Assembly (NCBI RefSeq): GCF_001659605.2
Contig: NC_035176.2
Location: 19,113,122-19,177,121 of the forward strand
Length of the DNA: 64,000 bases
Source: Manihot esculenta
Lineage: Eukaryota > Streptophyta > Magnoliopsida > Malpighiales > Euphorbiaceae
Direction of reading: 5' to 3'
In this document: one piece after another, positions 34,401-45,063 of the stretch
Layout: each line of letters starts with the position of its first letter
How positions within the stretch are numbered: the first letter of the stretch is position 1
Notes under the pieces: model-generated
The model's database searches: none
The model's input: only the letters and a program-made list of their open reading frames with translations
What the model was told of the DNA's origin: nothing
Translations under genes and position numbers: made by a program

Positions 34401-36554
34401 TCAAACCTCTGGGTGTACCTCTCCTGTCTCCTCTGAAGACACACTCTGACCCATCCTGGTCTCTGAGACTAACTACCTTCGCTCTACAGTCCAAAGTCGC
34501 ACCATATGCAGATAACCAATCCATCCCTAGAATGACATTAAAATTTGTCAAGTCTAGAACCACAAGGTCAGCTGGAAGGCATCTACCCTCTATGAACACT
34601 GGACTGAAACGACAGACTGACACTGCCACTGATGGGTCACACTTGGGTCCACTGACCCATAGAGGATACTCTAATTCAGAACTGATCAAACCCAATCTCT
34701 CTATGGCTCTCGAAGCAATAAAGGAATGAGAAGCACCGGGGTCCATCAACGCATACACATCTGAACACCCAATGATGAGATTACCTGACACCACTGTGTT
34801 CGACGTGTTAGCCTCCTCCTATGTCACAGTGAAAATCCGTGCTGGGGCTACCGGATTTCCACCTCGGGAACCTGCTGCTGAAGTAGAGGCTGACCCTCTC
34901 CCTCTACCTCTGCCACTACTCTGAGGCACAGCTGGAGCTGCTGGCTGTACTACACTGCCTGAACTCATCTGCTGGGATGGTGCAAAAGTCACCTGAGGAC
35001 ACTCCCGAGCAAAATGCCCTTCCTGTCCACATCTAAAGCAGGCTGAAGATCCCAACTGACAAGCTCCCCTGTGTGGTCTCCCACATCTCCTACATACTGG
35101 ACTGCTTGCGCCAGAGCTTGAGCCACTACCTATTTCCAGACCAGACTTGACTTTACTCCAGATGTAACGACCCCAAACTGGACCGTCACTGGCGCTAGGA
35201 TTCAGGTCGGATTAAGGCCGCCAGAACCCGTAGCAAGCAAAAAACTCATTTCCTTATGCTTTAAAACTTATGAACATATCAAAACAAGATAGAAAAACAT
35301 AAATTGAACCCTCTAGAGACTTCCGGCATCCGAAACTCCATCGGAAAGTAGAATTCCGATGCCGGACTCTAGCCGGGTATTACACCAGAACTTACTCTTT
35401 GTTCCTTTTGCTCTATCCCATCTCTTGCTACCTGAAGTTGCTGCACTGGGGGCCTTAGAACCCGAAGCCTGTGCCTTTGACTGTGACTGTCTCTGAATAT
35501 TGGCACTTGCTTCCATTTTCCTGGCTGCGTCCACTATAGAGTGGAAACTCTCCTTTTCTGCTGGAAGAATCAAGGAAGAATACCTGGGATGCAATCTCAT
35601 AGTATATCTCCTTGCCTTCTTTTGATCAGTATCATAGGCTTGACCCACATACTGAAGCAAATCCAGAAACTTATCTGTAAACTCATCAACACTCATCTCA
35701 TCTGTCTGTCTCAACTGCTCAAATTCTATGATTTTCATCTCTCGGGACCTGTCAGGAAAAGCCCACCCTGCAAATTCATTGGCGAACTCTCCCCATGACA
35801 TACTGTCCCTCCTCGGCTCCACATAGTTCTTGAACCATTCTCGAGCTTTCTTACATTTCAGTGTGAACCCCGCCATCTCAATGGCTCTACTATCATCAGC
35901 TCCCAATTCACTGGTTATCATCCTAACTGATCTAAGGTATTCAAATGGATCATCTCCCGTGTTGTATTTAGGAGCATCCAATTTCAGGTACTCTGTCATT
36001 TGCACTTTACCTCCAGATGAGCTAGGTTGATGTCTGTCAACAACAGGGGCAACTAGTTCTGGTGGTGGTCGTACTGGATCATTTAGCTCTGGGTGTGCTG
36101 CACTTGGATGAGTAGGGGAAGGTGGATACATAGGATATGGTGGGTAATAATGAGGATAAGGCATATATGGCATGTAAGTAGGATATGGGGCAAAACTAGA
36201 GTACTCCGACATACCTCCCAGCGGATACCCTGGGTCCTGCGGAAAGGATGGATAGCCATAACTTGAGGCCTGAACGCCTCCTTGAGACTCTCCCATACCT
36301 TCTTCAGATCTGCCTACACTCATGCCTTCATCTATAGACTGGTCAATCTCCATAGCCTCCCTCACTTCCTCTGATCTTCCTCCTCTCACTGTACCTCTTC
36401 TGCTCTCGTCTACAAACCTTCTAGGGTCTATTGACGTACCTTCCCTGCTAGATCTTTGTGACCTTGCCCTTGGCAATGCAGGAGGACGAGCAGTTGTTCG
36501 CTCACTATCTGGTGGGACTCCAGTCAATCGAGCTGATCGACGAGTTCCTCGCAT
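31481..36554 (-). pseudogene. gag-pol of element 6, broken by stops, a deletion and a mini-LTR
   Basis: The start is [12 protein letters not shown]. Gag, knuckle ([15 protein letters not shown]), protease ([10 protein letters not shown]), RT ([10 protein letters not shown]), RNase H, integrase (DRGPQF, DGQSERT) and chromodomain ([15 protein letters not shown]) are recognisable. Lesions: mini-LTR insertion in gag (35163-35384 plus 5 bp); TAG at the start of protease (near 34820, Q to stop); a deletion with frame change at about 34358-34386 that removes roughly 25-30 codons between protease and RT; TAG at 33614-33616 (W to stop); TAG at 33173-33175 (Q to stop); TAG at 31967-31969; TAA near 31705. 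It is non-functional. Confidence 0.9.
35163..35384 (-). mobile_element. 222-bp miniature LTR of the same family with perfect target duplication
   Basis: TGTAACGACCCC to GGGTATTACA, flanked by CCAGA (35158-35162) and CCAGA (35385-35389). The first ~75 bp match the U5 end and the last ~140 bp match the U3 end of the 2.2-kb LTR. Everything between is missing: palindrome clusters, TATA and splice-like sites. It could be a deleted solo LTR or a true short-LTR non-autonomous variant. Confidence 0.9.
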
Positions 36555-36769
36555 TTTAATTGAAAACACACAGCACATAAGATAGCATATCAGCATATAT
36601 TTAACTCACATATCTCAATAATGCACATGCATATCATGGCATTGCATAGCATCAAACAGACAGGACTCAACATCCTATCCTAGTGGACATGATTCCCTAT
36701 GGTGCTTGACTTCCTCTAACCTCTATGAGCCCGACACTCTCTCTATAGGTCCGATCATGTGCACCTAGG

Positions 36770-36781
36770 GCTCTGATACCA
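36770..36781 (-). other. Primer binding site of element 6
   Basis: TGGTATCAGAGC on the minus strand, a perfect tRNA-iMet complement, three bases from the LTR. Confidence 0.88.
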
Positions 36782-36784
36782 ATC

Positions 36785-39061
36785 TGTAACGACCCCAAAA
36801 TGGACCGTCACCGGCGCTAGGATTCAGGTCGGCTTAAGGCCGCCAGAACCCGTAGCAAGCCTGCTATACTCTCTATATACCTGTAAATCTCATACATGAT
36901 CATACATTTTCTGTGAAAATCAAAACTCGTTTCTGAACCAAGGCTTAACCTGGACATGCACTATCTCTGTATTTTGTACTCTGTACTCTGTACTCTGTAC
37001 TCTGTACTCTGTACTCTGTACCCCTGACTAGAGCTTGCTCTAAATGGGTTAACTCATACCTGTTAAGCCTGATTTTTCACATACTCTGGAAAACATATAC
37101 ATATACAGATCATGTACATAACAAAAGATTTACAACACAAAATAACTAAGTCAAGCACAACTTTAAACACAACTAGTACATCTCTTAATATTACATGTCC
37201 ACCCTAAGCTATTACAAAGCTCTTCTCTCTTCCTGTACTCTGCTCTGGACTTCCCCTGTACACTGTACACTGAACCTGCAAGACTGGGGTTAAGGGAGTG
37301 GGATGAGCTCTATAGCCCAGTGAGTAGAACAGGAAAACATATCATTAAAACATGATCTTATGGAATGCATCATAACACAAACAATCCACATCAAGGGTAA
37401 ACCTGTCACCAAATAGTCTCAGTATCTCATACCAGGGCGTAGTCAAAGGCACCTGGATTTCCTGTCTCATATATGTATATGTGTATATAACACCTGTACT
37501 TACCATTGCCAGGGCGTAGTCAAAGGCTCCTGGACTTTACTATACCTGCCAGGGCGTAGTCAAAGGCTCCTGGACTTCTATACCTGCCAGGGCGTAGTCA
37601 AAGGCTCCTGGACTTATCTCAGTGACTATTGAATCATTCAGCATTCACCCACATAAACAAATAACGATGCAATGCAACATATTCGTGGATTCTAATGCAA
37701 TCAACCTACTACATAACCATGATGCATGAAATATCATTCCATTGCTCAATTAACAGAATTAAGTTTAGTTCCACTCACCTCTGGCTATCTGGACTGACTC
37801 TGCAGGCTCTGTAACCGCTGGAGCAGTACTCACTGCTGCTCTCTCTGGTTCCTCTGGTCTGTGTAGGCACAGATAAACGCAAATGAGGGACCAAACTAGC
37901 TGATGAACAACTCTATTAAACTCCCCAAGAATCCCTTTAAACTCACTCAAACATCCATACAAAGCATGCAAAGGAAGGCTGGACAGAACACTTTCGGCGG
38001 CAGGTTCGGTGGCCGAAAGTCCTCTCCAGAGCCGAAACTCATGCACCTTCGGCGGCCGAATCTCAACTTTCGGCAGCCGAACCCTTTCGGGGGCAAGTTT
38101 CGGGGGTTGAAAGGCACTCCAGAGACGAAAGTCTCTAACTTTCGATGGCACCTTCGGTGGCCGAAACTCCCCTCCAAAGCCGAAAGTCCACAAGCTCGAG
38201 GGCAAGCTTGGGCAGCCGAAACTACCTCCTCAACACATTCGGCGGCCGAACCATTCTTCGGCGGCCGAAGTTGGGTTCATCAAGAAGGCAGAACCTGCTC
38301 TGCCTCATGCCAAAACACACCAATCTTCCTCCAACTCAAGCACCTCAACTCCTCAACATGCATACACCCAAGTATATGCTCAAAGGGGTCAAAACCTACC
38401 TAAACACCCCAACAACATAAAACATAAAACACATATACAAGCTTTCTCACAAAATATCACAAAACCTCTCTTTTACCCTATTCATGCAACTCTCTCCCAA
38501 AACCTCATAAAACCTTCAGAAAACATAAAAACAAGTTCAGGATCTTCACTTACCTCTTGAAATCAAGAAGATGAACGACCCTAACGTGGAGTTTTGAAGC
38601 AACTCTCCTTCAAACTCTCCAAACTTCACAACTTTGTGGTTTTAGCTCAAAACCTTCAAAATAACATACAAATCAATCAAACCTTTGCATGATTTGATGA
38701 AAACATGAAGAAACCTTGAAAATGACAGGGTCTCACCTCAGAAAGTGAAAGAAACGGCAAAGTTTATCCTTTCAACCGACTGAGGGCCTTTTATAGGTGG
38801 CTGGCCAGACCACCTTCGGCGGCCACACGTGAAACCGAAAGCCATGCATGTTCGGCGGCCGAACCTCAACTTCGGCGGCCGAACCTGGCTTTTCTGCCTT
38901 GGTTCTTTTCTTTCAAACACTTAGTTCTATTTACCTTTAACACATTAAAACATACTATATTACTTTAGAAAACCATAAATCTCACCCGTCTAAAAATTCC
39001 GACATCCTGGATTCCATCGAACGACAGGAATTCCGATATCGGACTCTAACCGGGTATTACA
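36785..39061 (-). repeat. Element 6 5' LTR, 2277 bp
   Basis: TGTAACGACCCC to ATTACA. It has six TACTCTG units (36977-37020), four minisatellite units (GCCAGGGCGTAGTCAAAGGC type, 37432-37615), cluster A at about 37991-38270, and cluster B at about 38814-38886. The donor-like CAAGAG/GTAAG is near 38557. Confidence 0.93.
38788..38796 (-). promoter_or_regulatory. TATA box of element 6 5' LTR
   Basis: CTATAAAAG on the minus strand. Confidence 0.65.
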
Positions 39062-39188
39062 TATGTGTTGATCATGTATGGGATTAAACAGGTTTATAGG
39101 ATGAATGTTTGGGTTGCTACGGGTCTCGGCGACATTAAGCCGATTTGGATCCTAGCGCCGATAGCGGTCCGGTTTCCGGGTCGTTACA
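39062..39188 (+). mobile_element. Plus-orientation solo LTR, segment 3 of 3
   Basis: It resumes with the TATGT target copy and GATCATGTATGGGATTAAAC, and ends GGGTCGTTACA at 39188. The target copy CTTCG follows at 39189-39193, matching 24884-24888 exactly. Confidence 0.92.
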
Positions 39189-39193
39189 CTTCG

Positions 39194-39357
39194 CCATCCG
39201 GATGGAACTCTATAATATCTTAAAATAAAAATAGACAGATCTCCATACCAAAATCATGCCTTTAACAAGCAAGATTGGTGCTGGACTTATAGTAGGGGGC
39301 ATCAGTGCAGCTGTTAAAAATTCTGCAGATGTTGCGATGGTCCGCATCTTCTAGTAG
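39194..39357 (+). pseudogene. Mitochondrial dicarboxylate carrier pseudogene, part 2
   Basis: This is the direct continuation of the carrier after the solo LTR. It reads MELYNILK, stop, stop, then MPLTSKIGAGLIVGG and ADVAMVRI (normally followed by MQADGR), ending in TAG. The family motif NPADVAMVRMQ (substrate-contact helix) is degraded to NSADVAMVRIF. Homology stops near 39355, so the C-terminal half is missing. Confidence 0.75.
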
Positions 39358-40009
39358 CTCAGCGTTAGAACTACAAAAATTTTTAATAATTAAAAATTTA
39401 GTTGTCATTAAATATGAATTAAATCAGAGTTCTGATTATATGAATTTTAAATAAAAATAAAATAAAGTAAAATAATACTACATGACTGACTGTATGTGTG
39501 AGATTTTATTTTTAATTAAAATTAAATTAAAAATTTAGTAAATATAATGAATTTAAAAATTAAAATTTTTTAATTTTAAATTAAAATTTTAAATTATAAA
39601 TATAAAAAAATATAAAGTTGAATAAATCTTGAAATTCTTAGGGAATTATTAGGGAAAGCGATAAGGTTCTGATACTATTCCTTTGGATGCCACGTTTCTC
39701 TTTCAGACTTCAACACAACGTATATTGATATAAAATAATTATTATTTTGTCCCATTATGCATTTGCTGTGTAATTTCCTTCAATTTTTTTTTATTTTATT
39801 GAATTGGTCATACATTTGTCTCATAACTATGGGATGGTGAGAAGAGATATATTTTACATTCTAGAGGAGCTATAATTGGAGATACCATTATTTCTGATAC
39901 AGAAGTTCCTATAAAAATGGGAAATGCCCTACCTTTGAGTGCGGTTTAAAAGTATTTATTGAAATTGATACTTTAATTATTTATTAAAAATTTAATGATT
40001 GAAACAATA
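39358..40009. other. AT-rich spacer, no gene seen
   Basis: Low-complexity A/T sequence with TTTAAAATT-type runs between the carrier pseudogene and the Pack-MULE. No coding or repeat structure can be supported. Confidence 0.6.
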
Positions 40010-40018
40010 AAAAATGTA

Positions 40019-40225
40019 GGGAAAATTACTTTTTAGACTCTGAGATTTAACGTAATTAACACTTATATCTCTCTATTTTGACGACCCAACACTTAAGTCC
40101 CTCACTTTCTCTTTCGTCCGAATTCGTAGTCCTTCCGTCAAAAACAGCCATTTGGTCAAAGAGTCAAAGGTGAGAGGTAAGATTTTTTTTACAAAAAATA
40201 CTCTTAATGAAATTGTTAAACCCCC
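40019..40225 (+). repeat. Left terminal inverted repeat of the Pack-MULE
   Basis: It runs GGGAAAATTA through CTCTTAATGAAATTGTTAAA and is mirrored at 41328-41529 with scattered substitutions. Confidence 0.9.
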
Positions 40226-40280
40226 TTTCAACGTGAAATCCTTCCATCCTTCTTCTCCCTCGTATTTTCTCTATTTCTTT

Positions 40281-40532
40281 TCAGAAAGAAAAAGTTTTCT
40301 TTGCATCAACTCCAACAGCTTTTGGATCATAATGCACAATTTCAACTAATAGTCCTGCAGCTTGTGCACAAAATTTTGCCATTCCATCCATAGTTACAAC
40401 ACGGTTGCATACGCAATTGAATATTTTGTTACTTGGAGCTTCTGGGTTCTCAACAACTGCTGTAATCGTAGAGGACAAGTCTCTAACATGAGCAATATCA
40501 GTTAGTTGCATCCCAGATCCAGGGATGGGCAC
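40281..40532 (-). pseudogene. CSP41A: CSP41a C-terminal exon fragment
   Basis: It reads [37 protein letters not shown] and [19 protein letters not shown], then stops in transposon sequence after AKKTFSF. The central exons between VVR and PVPIPGSG are missing; 40533-40680 holds unrelated or intronic sequence. Within this exon the frame is open. Confidence 0.85.
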
Positions 40533-40680
40533 TGGCCTTTTCCAGACAATCCCTGTTTAGAACCAAACATCGTCAATTTTGTTCTTGGACTAGTCCGCTA
40601 CAGGCTTGCTTGTGAAGGTTGGTTAGGATTGGTTGCTTATATTAATAATGGGTTTGAGTTAATAGGCATAATGTTGAAAA

Positions 40681-40804
40681 ACCTCACAACATCAAGGTCC
40701 TTGCCATTATTATCTAACACCACATCAAAGGTTGCTCCTTCCACAGCTTTTCCAACTTCTGCTGGGTCTCCCCACACTATCTACTATCTCGCACACACAA
40801 TTTC
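40681..40804 (-). pseudogene. CSP41A: CSP41a exon 2 fragment
   Basis: After an intron of about 102 bp (40805-40906; GTGAGT to GATTTAG) the sequence reads EIV, then two stops, then [20 protein letters not shown] and [12 protein letters not shown]. This matches the CSP41a continuation apart from the damage after EIV. The retained intron shows that genomic DNA, not cDNA, was captured. Confidence 0.82.
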
Positions 40805-40906
40805 CTAAATCAAAAAGAAAATGATAAAAGAAATCAAGTTCTCGTGGAAATTTCATCAAGTTCCCATGGAAATTTCAAGAATTATTTAATGATTTCTAGA
40901 ACTCAC

Positions 40907-41130
40907 TGAGAATTTGCTGAATGGCGGCTTCTTCATTTTGTCAGAATTCTGATCACCAATCGTAATGATAGTAACCTCATGGCCAGAACTCAGAAGCTCC
41001 TTCGCAAAATAGAAGCCAATAACTGTATGACCACCGCTGTTTGTGTTAACTATAAGGACATTCTTCTTTGCGGCACTAGTCTTGACAGTGAAGGTTGAGG
41101 CAGAGAGGCGCCTTGAAAATGTGGGGTATG
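40907..41130 (-). pseudogene. CSP41A: CSP41a exon 1 fragment captured by the Pack-MULE
   Basis: CSP41a is a chloroplast RNA-binding, NAD(P)-dehydratase-like protein. This piece encodes the end of the transit peptide ([22 protein letters not shown]) and the nucleotide-binding start ([31 protein letters not shown]). It ends at a good 5' splice site TCA/GTGAGT (40907/40906). An open frame extends upstream into transposon sequence (to 41323), so a chimeric start is possible. Confidence 0.85.
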
Positions 41131-41327
41131 TAAAGGAAGTTGGAGAAATGGAGAGAAAAGAAGAGAGAGGGGAGGGTTGAGAGGAAGGAGAAGAAAGAGA
41201 GATACGCGGAGATGATAAAAGAAATAGAGAAAATATGAGGGAGAAAAAGGATGAATGGAAGAAACAGAGAAGATATGAGGGAGAAAAAGGATGGAGGGAT
41301 TTCAAGGGTTTTAACAATTTCATTCAA

Positions 41328-41529
41328 GGGTTTTAACAATTTCATTAAGGGTATTTTAGATAAAAAATTTCACCTCACCTTTGACTCTTTGACCGAACGG
41401 CTATTTTTGACGGAAGGACTACGAATTCGGACGGAAGAGAAAGTGAGGGACTTAAGTGTTGAGTCGTCAAAATAGAGGGACAAAAGTGTTAATTACGTTA
41501 AACCTTAGGGACTAAAAATTAATTTTCCC
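41328..41529 (-). repeat. Right terminal inverted repeat of the Pack-MULE
   Basis: Reverse complement of the left repeat. The innermost ~20 bp (AAGGGTTTTAACAATTTCAT) is duplicated just inside it at about 41304-41346. Confidence 0.88.
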
Positions 41530-41560
41530 AAAAATGTATTACATGATGTGTAACGACCCG

Positions 41561-42496
41561 GCAAACGGCAAACGACAATAGCTCCAAAAACCTGTTTGTG
41601 TACTCATCCACACTCATCTCATCTGTTTGCCTCAACTGCTCAAATTCAATCATCTTCAACTCCCTTGAACTGTCAGGGAAAGCCCATCCCGCAAACTCAT
41701 TAGCAAACTCCTCCCAGGATAGACTATCCAACCTCGGGTTCATATAGTTCTTGAACCACTCACGGGCCTTCTTGCACTTCAGTGTGAACCCAGCCATCTG
41801 AATGGCTCTACTATCATCAGCTCCTATCTCATCTGTAATCATCTTGACCCTCCCAAGGTACTCAAACGGGTCATCACCTGCTTCATACTGGGGAGCACCC
41901 AACTTCATGTAATCGGTCATCTTGACCTTGCTCCCTCCAGATGAGGTAGGTTTAGGTATTTGGGTTTCTGGGACAGTAGGTTCTGCTGGTGGTGGAGAAG
42001 GTGCAACATCCCTTGGGGTAGGGTTCGCTGGACCTGGGTAGAAAGATGGGGGTGGGTACATAGGGTACTGTGGGTATGGTGGGTAGAAAGGTAGGTATGG
42101 CATGTGAGAGTGATAAGGGTTAAAACTAGGGTAATCCGATGTACCTCCCATCGAATACCCGGGATTTTGTGAAAAGGGTGGGTACTGGGGTGGCTGAACA
42201 AATCCCGAGGCCTGAGTGCCTCCTTGAGACTCTCCCATGCCCTCTTCAGACAAACTCACTCCAAGACTGCCATCCCTCCTCTGGTCCACATCCATATCAT
42301 TCCCCACATCTTCCGACATTCCACCTTGCACTGTTCCTCTTCTGCTCACATCAAAAGACCTTCTAGGGTCCATTGATGCTCTCTCCCTGCTAGACCTGCA
42401 GGACATTGCCCTAGGCAATGCGGGAGGACGGGTATCCGTGCCCTCGTCCTGGGGTGGCACTCCAGTCAATCGTGCAGATCGACGAGTTCCTCTCAT
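41561..42496 (-). pseudogene. gag N-terminal part of element 7, deleted downstream
   Basis: [15 protein letters not shown] through the proline/tyrosine-rich stretch and the gag domain ([44 protein letters not shown]) without a stop. It then jumps to the LTR end. The break carries a repeated GTTTGCC that looks like filler DNA. CCHC knuckle, protease and pol are absent. Confidence 0.9.
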
Positions 42497-42754
42497 CTTG
42501 CTTACTGAAAAACAACCCCCAACACATAAACATTAGCATCAAATGGTTCATGTGCAAACACATGAACCGCATCACATACATCACATACATAGCATATCAT
42601 TAATGCACATGCATATAATCATGGCATTTCACATCAGCATTCAAGACAGGACTCTACATCCTATCCTAGTGGACATGATTTTCCTATTGTGCTTGACCTT
42701 CTAGAACATCTATGAGCCCGACATTCTCTATAGGTCCAATCATATGAACCTAGG

Positions 42755-42766
42755 GCTCTAATACCA
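42755..42766 (-). other. Primer binding site of element 7
   Basis: TGGTATTAGAGC on the minus strand, one mismatch to the tRNA-iMet complement, the same variant as element 1. Confidence 0.8.
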
Positions 42767-42769
42767 ATC

Positions 42770-45063
42770 TGTAACGACCCGGAATCCGGACCGCTACCGG
42801 CGCTAGGATCCAGATCGGCTTAAGGCCGCCGGGACCCGTAGCAAGCCTGCCATACCTCCTGTAAACCTGTTTAATCCCATACATGATCAACAAGTACATA
42901 AAAATTTTGAACTTTCTCATTCAATCACCAAACTCAACCTGTTCATGCACAACTAATGATCATAATCATCAACCCCACATTGGAGTCCTCAACAATGCTC
43001 CAATGGGGTAACATAACATGTATTAAGTTTGGTTTACATAAACATCATTAAAATCATGTACTCAAAGGGATTAACAACATACTGGGGTCAAGCAAAACTC
43101 TATACTCAATAACATCATTACATTACATAACTGTTTAATACTATTCATTACATTTCAATATTTATCATGCCCACCACTAGCTATTACGTAACCGTGACTT
43201 TACTCTAGCTGACCTCCTGGTCTATCCCGTACCTGCAAACCTGGGGGATTAAGGGAGTGGGGTGAGCTACTAGAGCCAAGTGAGCAGAATAATAAAACAT
43301 TATATTTAAAATATATGATATCATGGAATGCATCACGTCACATAAAAATCACATCAAGGATGAATTTGTCACCTATAGCCCTCTACACATTCCAATAGTG
43401 CCAGGGGCGTAGAATGGGCCTCACTGGTCTTTCTCTTACATAGCATAACATAACATAACATTCCATTAATGCCAGGGGCGTAGAATGGGCCTCACTGGTC
43501 TTTCTCTTACATAGTGCCAGGGGCGTAGAATGGGCCTCACGGGTCTTTCATCGTATCATTACCATCTCATAACATATCATATCATAGTGAGGGCCAAAGG
43601 ATCATCCAACATTCATCCACATCATCAACATATTATGCAATGCAACATATTCATGAATTCTAATGCAAGCACCCTAATATATCTCATGGCATTCATGATG
43701 CGTGAATCATGCTAAGAACTGATTTATTTACTTTAAAGCATAAAGAGTTATTCCACTCACCTTAGGCTAGCTCTGACAAGACACTGAAGCAGCTGACTCA
43801 CTGCTGGGGTCCTCGGTTCCTCGGGTCCGAACCTACATAGGTGGACTCAAATGAGGGACCAAACAAACATGAACATGACTCTAAAATACTCCCCACAAAC
43901 CCCCTAAAACACCTTAAAACAATCATAGAAATCATGCAAAGGAGGGCTGAACAGGGCACTTTCGGCGGCAGGTTCGGCGGCCGAAAGTCCCTCCAGAGCT
44001 GAAAGTCATGCACCTTCGGCGGTCGAAGGTTCCCTCCAAAGACGAAACTCATGCATGTTCGGCGGCACTTTCGGCGGCCGAAACTCCCTTGCAGAGCCGA
44101 AAGTCCTCTTTCGGGGGCAGGGTTCGACAGCCAAAGGCTTGCCTCCACAGGCAGGTTCGACGGCCGAAAGTCCCTTCGGCTGCCGAACCTGAGTTCTTCC
44201 AAAGGGCAGAACTCAGCCTCTTTCATGCACAAATGCCTCCCAACTCATTCAACTCAAAACCAACACTTCCACAATAAGCATACACGCATACATAAGCTCC
44301 TAGGGGCTTCAAACTATCCTAAACCCCAACTACAACACATCAAACATACATATACAACTCACATTGCCCATAAACCCAACATAAACCAAAAACTCAACAT
44401 AAACTTATACATGCATTTCTACCCCAAGAAACTTCATGAAACTCAACTAAAACATGAAAAGAAGTGTGGATCTACTCTTACCTCTTGAAGATCGAGACGG
44501 AAGACGATCCAACTCGGAGATGGGGGAGATCTCGCTCCTTGGGTCTCTAAGTTCCAAAACTTGCTCTTTTGCTCAAATATCTTCAAACCAAGATAAAACT
44601 TGTTAAAACATGAAAGATTGGAGGGAAAACATCAAAAACGACCATGGGAGAGCATGGACTCACCGTTGGCCGAAAATGGAGAGAAAACTCGCCCGTTTTG
44701 GCCATGGAGCCCTTATATAGGGCTGGCCAGACCACCCTTCGGCAGCCTAAAGTGCCTCCAAAACTCATGCAAGTTCGGCGGCCGAATATGAGGTTCGGCG
44801 GCCGAACCTTTGCCTCTTTCGGAAGCCTAACTTGCCCCCCTAAACCATCCAATGTTCGGCGGCCGAACTTGAGGTTCGACGGCCGAACCTGGAAATGCCT
44901 CCATAGTCTTTTTCATTCAAAACTCAATTTCTTTCTTACTTAAAATCATAAAATACATTAAAACATTTTATAAAAACATGATTTTACCCTTCTAGAGGTT
45001 TTCGACATCCGAGATTCCACCGGACGGTAGGAATCCGATACCGGAGTCTAGCCGGGTATTACA
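42770..45063 (-). repeat. Element 7 5' LTR, 2294 bp
   Basis: TGTAACGACCCG to ATTACA. Cluster A is at about 43957-44188 and cluster B at about 44730-44890. Three minisatellite units (GCCAGGGGCGTAGAATGGGC type) lie in 43398-43540. The donor-like CAAGAG/GTAAG is near 44482. Confidence 0.93.
44712..44720 (-). promoter_or_regulatory. TATA box of element 7 LTR
   Basis: CTATATAAG on the minus strand at the family-conserved position. Confidence 0.6.

Larger units (their letters stand above)
29419..39061 (-). mobile_element. Element 6: complete but dead Tekay-like chromovirus, 9643 bp
   Basis: It has both LTRs, purine tract, gag-pol remains and a perfect tRNA-iMet primer site, flanked by perfect TATGT duplications (29414-29418 and 39062-39066). 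It lies inside the plus-orientation solo LTR. The LTRs differ in length (1983 and 2277 bp). The gag carries a 222-bp mini-LTR. Confidence 0.95.
40019..41529. mobile_element. Pack-MULE carrying CSP41a gene fragments, 1511 bp
   Basis: Inverted repeats of about 200 bp start GGGAAAATTA on both strands. They are flanked by a perfect 9-bp target duplication AAAAATGTA (40010-40018 and 41530-41538), the typical length for Mutator-like elements. The cargo is host gene sequence with an intron and no transposase, which is the definition of a Pack-MULE. Confidence 0.92.
41549..45063 (-). mobile_element. Element 7: Tekay-like element deleted to gag start plus 12 bp of 3' LTR
   Basis: The left end is the last 12 bp of the 3' LTR (TGTAACGACCCG on the plus strand, 41549-41560), joined directly to gag. 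The right end is a full 5' LTR (42770-45063). The flanks TGATG (41544-41548) and TAATG (45064-45068) form a target duplication with one change, so both original ends are still present. Pol and about 2.2 kb of 3' LTR are gone. Confidence 0.88.

Noticed and set aside
40281..41323. Genuine local CSP41a gene
   Set aside because: Middle exons are missing, stops follow EIV in exon 2, both ends run into matching inverted repeats, and a 9-bp target duplication flanks the whole.
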